Shown here piece by piece: positions 62,128-64,000 of a stretch of DNA of 64,000 nucleotides. Numbering within the stretch: the first letter of the stretch is position 1; every line of letters starts with the position of its first letter. Where the stretch lies: the NCBI GenBank assembly GCA_050485645.1, contig JBJHBT010000001.1, positions 62,001-126,000 of the forward strand, written 5' to 3'. The position numbers and the translations under genes were made by a program. This stretch comes from JBJHBP01 sp050485645. GTDB lineage: Bacteria; Pseudomonadota; Gammaproteobacteria; Steroidobacterales; Rariloculaceae. The notes under the pieces were generated by a model. It saw only the letters and a list, made by a program, of their open reading frames with translations. It was not told the origin of the DNA and did not search any database.

Positions 62128-62773
62128 TTGAAATAACCTCCAGAAAACGACTCAGTATGGTCGCGGTGGCACCCCAGACCCGGTACCGGCCGTAGTGAAT
62201 TTCGGGCACCAGAAAGCGGGTGCCCAGACGCTCTCGTGTATACACCTGCATCGCGCCCGGGCGCATCAGACTGGCAAACGGCAGTTCGAAGACGCCGGCC
62301 ACTTCAGCGGGATCCGGCATGGCACGGAAGCGGTCGGCCACGAACCCGACGACAGGTGTCACGGCGAAACCGGTCACCGTGAGCTGCACGTCGAGCGTAC
62401 CGACCACCTCCACATCGGCCGGCGCCATGCCGACTTCTTCATGCGCCTCGCGCAGTGCGGCCGCCACCGGCCCGGCATCGCTCGGCGCGACACGGCCGCC
62501 CGGCAGACTGATCTGCCCCGGATGGGCACGCAGATGAGACGCCCGCTCCGTCAACAGGATCGTGAGTCCCTCGGGACGCTCGATCAATGCGATCAGGACC
62601 GCGGCGGCGTGGAGCGGACTGTCCAGCGACTTCAGAAACGCCGGTGACACCGGCCCCTGGACATCGGCGAGAATCTGCTGGCGAGGGTCGGCTCCGACGA
62701 CCGCCGCACGAATGCGTCCGGCAATCCATTCGCGCAGGTCGGCGACCCTGACCGTGTCGCCTGCCACGATCAC
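62120..62773 (-). CDS. nudL: Nudix CoA pyrophosphatase
   Basis: The 217-residue protein has the Nudix box GGRVAPSDAGPVAAALREAHEEVG and the NudL/CoAse sequence HLRAHPGQISLPGG preceding it, the LLTxRxxxxxxHxGQxxFPGG-type CoA pyrophosphatase signature. It hydrolyses CoA and derivatives. It lies between fumC and mazG with overlaps on both sides, so the three are one operon. Confidence 0.92.
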   Translation of the reverse strand: MIVAGDTVRVADLREWIAGRIRAAVVGADPRQQILADVQGPVSPAFLKSLDSPLHAAAVLIALIERPEGLTILLTERASHLRAHPGQISLPGGRVAPSDAGPVAAALREAHEEVGMAPADVEVVGTLDVQLTVTGFAVTPVVGFVADRFRAMPDPAEVAGVFELPFASLMRPGAMQVYTRERLGTRFLVPEIHYGRYRVWGATATILSRFLEVISID

Positions 62774-64000
62774 TCCTTGATGCCACCGCGTGTGAGTTCA
62801 GCGGGATCGAGCAGCCTGGCCAGCTGTTCCGCGCCCAATTCGGTTTCCTGTTCCGCCACCTCGCGGATGGCGCGGCCTTCCTTATAAGCCTGCTTGGCCA
62901 CGGCCGCCCCCTTCTCGTAGCCGATCACCGGGTTCAGCGCAGTCACCAGAATCGGGTTGCGCTGCAGTGCGTCGCCGAGCCGGGCTTCGTTCACGGTGAA
63001 CCCGTCGATGGCCGAATCCGCCAGTGCACGGGATGCATTCGACAGTAATTCAATGCTTTGCAGAATATTGTAGGCAACAACCGGCAGCATCACATTGAGC
63101 TGAAAATTGCCGGACTGTCCGGCGATGGTCACCGTGGCGTCGTTGCCAATCACCTGCGCCGCCACCATGGCAGCGGCCTCGGGAATGACGGGATTGACCT
63201 TGCCGGGCATGATACTGCTGCCCGGCTGCAGTGCAGGCAGGGCAATCTCGCCAAGCCCTGCCAGCGGACCGCTGTTCATCCAGCGCAGGTCATTGGCGAT
63301 CTTCATCAGACTCACCGCCGTGGTCTTGAGCTGACCGGACAGCTCCACCGCCGTGTCCTGACAGCTCAGCGCCTCGAAATAGTCGTCAGCCGGTCGGAAC
63401 GCGATGCCGCTCTGCTCGGCGACCGCAGCCGCGACTCTGGCGCCGAACTCCGGGTGCGCGTTGATGCCGGTGCCAACGGCCGTGCCGCCCTGGGCAAGCC
63501 CCGACAGTCTTTCCAGCACCGCGCTGAGGCGCTGGTGGTCGGCGCGCAGCTGCGCGACCCAGCCGCCCAGTTCCTGGTCGAATCGCACCGGCATCGCATC
63601 CATCAGATGCGTCCTGCCGGTCTTCACCACATGCGCCAGCGCACGCGCCTTGTGACCGGTCACGGTGGCCAGATGCTGAAGCGCGGGCAGCAGCCGTTCG
63701 GTCAACGCCAGCGCCGCACTGACATGAATCGCAGAAGGAATCACGTCGTTGCTGCTCTGCCCCATGTTCACATGGTCATTGGCGTGCACGGCCCGTCCCA
63801 GGGCCGCCGATGCCAGGCGGGCAATCACCTCGTTCGCGTTCATGTTGGAACTGGTGCCGGAACCGGTCTGGAACACGTCGACCGGAAACTGATCGTCGTG
63901 GTGACCATCGGCGACCGCCTGCGCGGCAGCGATAATGGCATCGGCGATCGCCTCGTCCAGCAGATCCAGGTCGCGATTGGCGACGGCGGCGGCCCGCTTG
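62770..64000 (-). CDS. fumC: Class II fumarate hydratase, 5' end cut off
   Basis: The frame enters from the right edge and ends at 62770, giving about 409 residues. The substrate-site text FQTGSGTSSNMNANEVIA, HVNMGQSSND, KTGRTHLMDAMP and the class II signature GSSIMPGKVNP are present. It interconverts fumarate and malate in the citric acid cycle. The N-terminal 50 or so residues are outside the window. Confidence 0.96.
   Translation of the reverse strand, partial: KRAAAVANRDLDLLDEAIADAIIAAAQAVADGHHDDQFPVDVFQTGSGTSSNMNANEVIARLASAALGRAVHANDHVNMGQSSNDVIPSAIHVSAALALTERLLPALQHLATVTGHKARALAHVVKTGRTHLMDAMPVRFDQELGGWVAQLRADHQRLSAVLERLSGLAQGGTAVGTGINAHPEFGARVAAAVAEQSGIAFRPADDYFEALSCQDTAVELSGQLKTTAVSLMKIANDLRWMNSGPLAGLGEIALPALQPGSSIMPGKVNPVIPEAAAMVAAQVIGNDATVTIAGQSGNFQLNVMLPVVAYNILQSIELLSNASRALADSAIDGFTVNEARLGDALQRNPILVTALNPVIGYEKGAAVAKQAYKEGRAIREVAEQETELGAEQLARLLDPAELTRGGIKE

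Overview
The window looks like a chromosome segment from a GC-rich gammaproteobacterium. The right third carries a conserved housekeeping set: a tRNA-Gly(GCC), pgsA, uvrC, a class II DAHP synthase, an NfeD/slipin pair, hrpA, a PhoPQ-like two-component pair, mazG, nudL and fumC. The order uvrC-pgsA-tRNA-Gly recalls the enterobacterial uvrC-pgsA-glyW locus, here with an MFS gene between pgsA and the tRNA. I cannot name the genus from sequence alone.

Bases 1-37,100 are an accessory stress and envelope region. They encode an outer-membrane protein, a glycosyltransferase/YkoP-like/polysaccharide deacetylase operon, CsbD with an AI-2E-type permease, SodC, an SRPBCC protein, PRC-barrel proteins, short-chain dehydrogenases, a PQQ-type sugar dehydrogenase, the trehalose genes treZ-treY, a YihY-type membrane protein, a DUF1328 protein, a diguanylate cyclase, glgC, a dodecin, a hemerythrin, a DUF1028 protein, a two-domain KaiC-like ATPase, hybrid kinases and a Crp-type regulator. 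Fifteen sites in this region have GG and GC dinucleotides exactly ten bases apart in a sigma-54 (-24/-12) context; a sixteenth is degenerate. They face 16 genes or operons, and ten of the sites form five divergent pairs. Near the middle sits an NtrC-type sigma-54 activator, divergent from a membrane sensor kinase with a degenerate ATP-binding half. The main proposal is that this is a clustered, sigma-54-driven general stress regulon of the kind usually placed under RpoS, SigB or EcfG. That is inference from promoter shape and layout. Two genes in it are broken: one by a one-base shift, one by a 31-bp tandem duplication inside the NAD(P)-binding motif.

Bases 37,500-44,300 differ. A four-gene operon (TonB-dependent receptor, two large DUF3526-type ABC permeases, ABC ATPase) lacks sigma-54 sites and has its own operator-like inverted repeat. 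Behind it are decayed pieces of a methyltransferase and of a second TonB receptor, lying against the 3' end of tRNA-Gly, a known integration hotspot in other proteobacteria. No integrase or insertion sequence is present.

Bases 44,500-64,000 are ordinary core genes: MFS transporters, phospholipid synthesis (pgsA), DNA repair (uvrC, family 5 uracil-DNA glycosylase), aromatic amino acid synthesis, membrane quality control (NfeD, slipin), RNA helicase HrpA, an envelope-sensing two-component operon led by a PepSY protein, a glycine-zipper protein, nucleotide sanitation (mazG, nudL) and the start-truncated fumC. The left edge cuts a RibD-C-domain reductase gene and the right edge cuts fumC.
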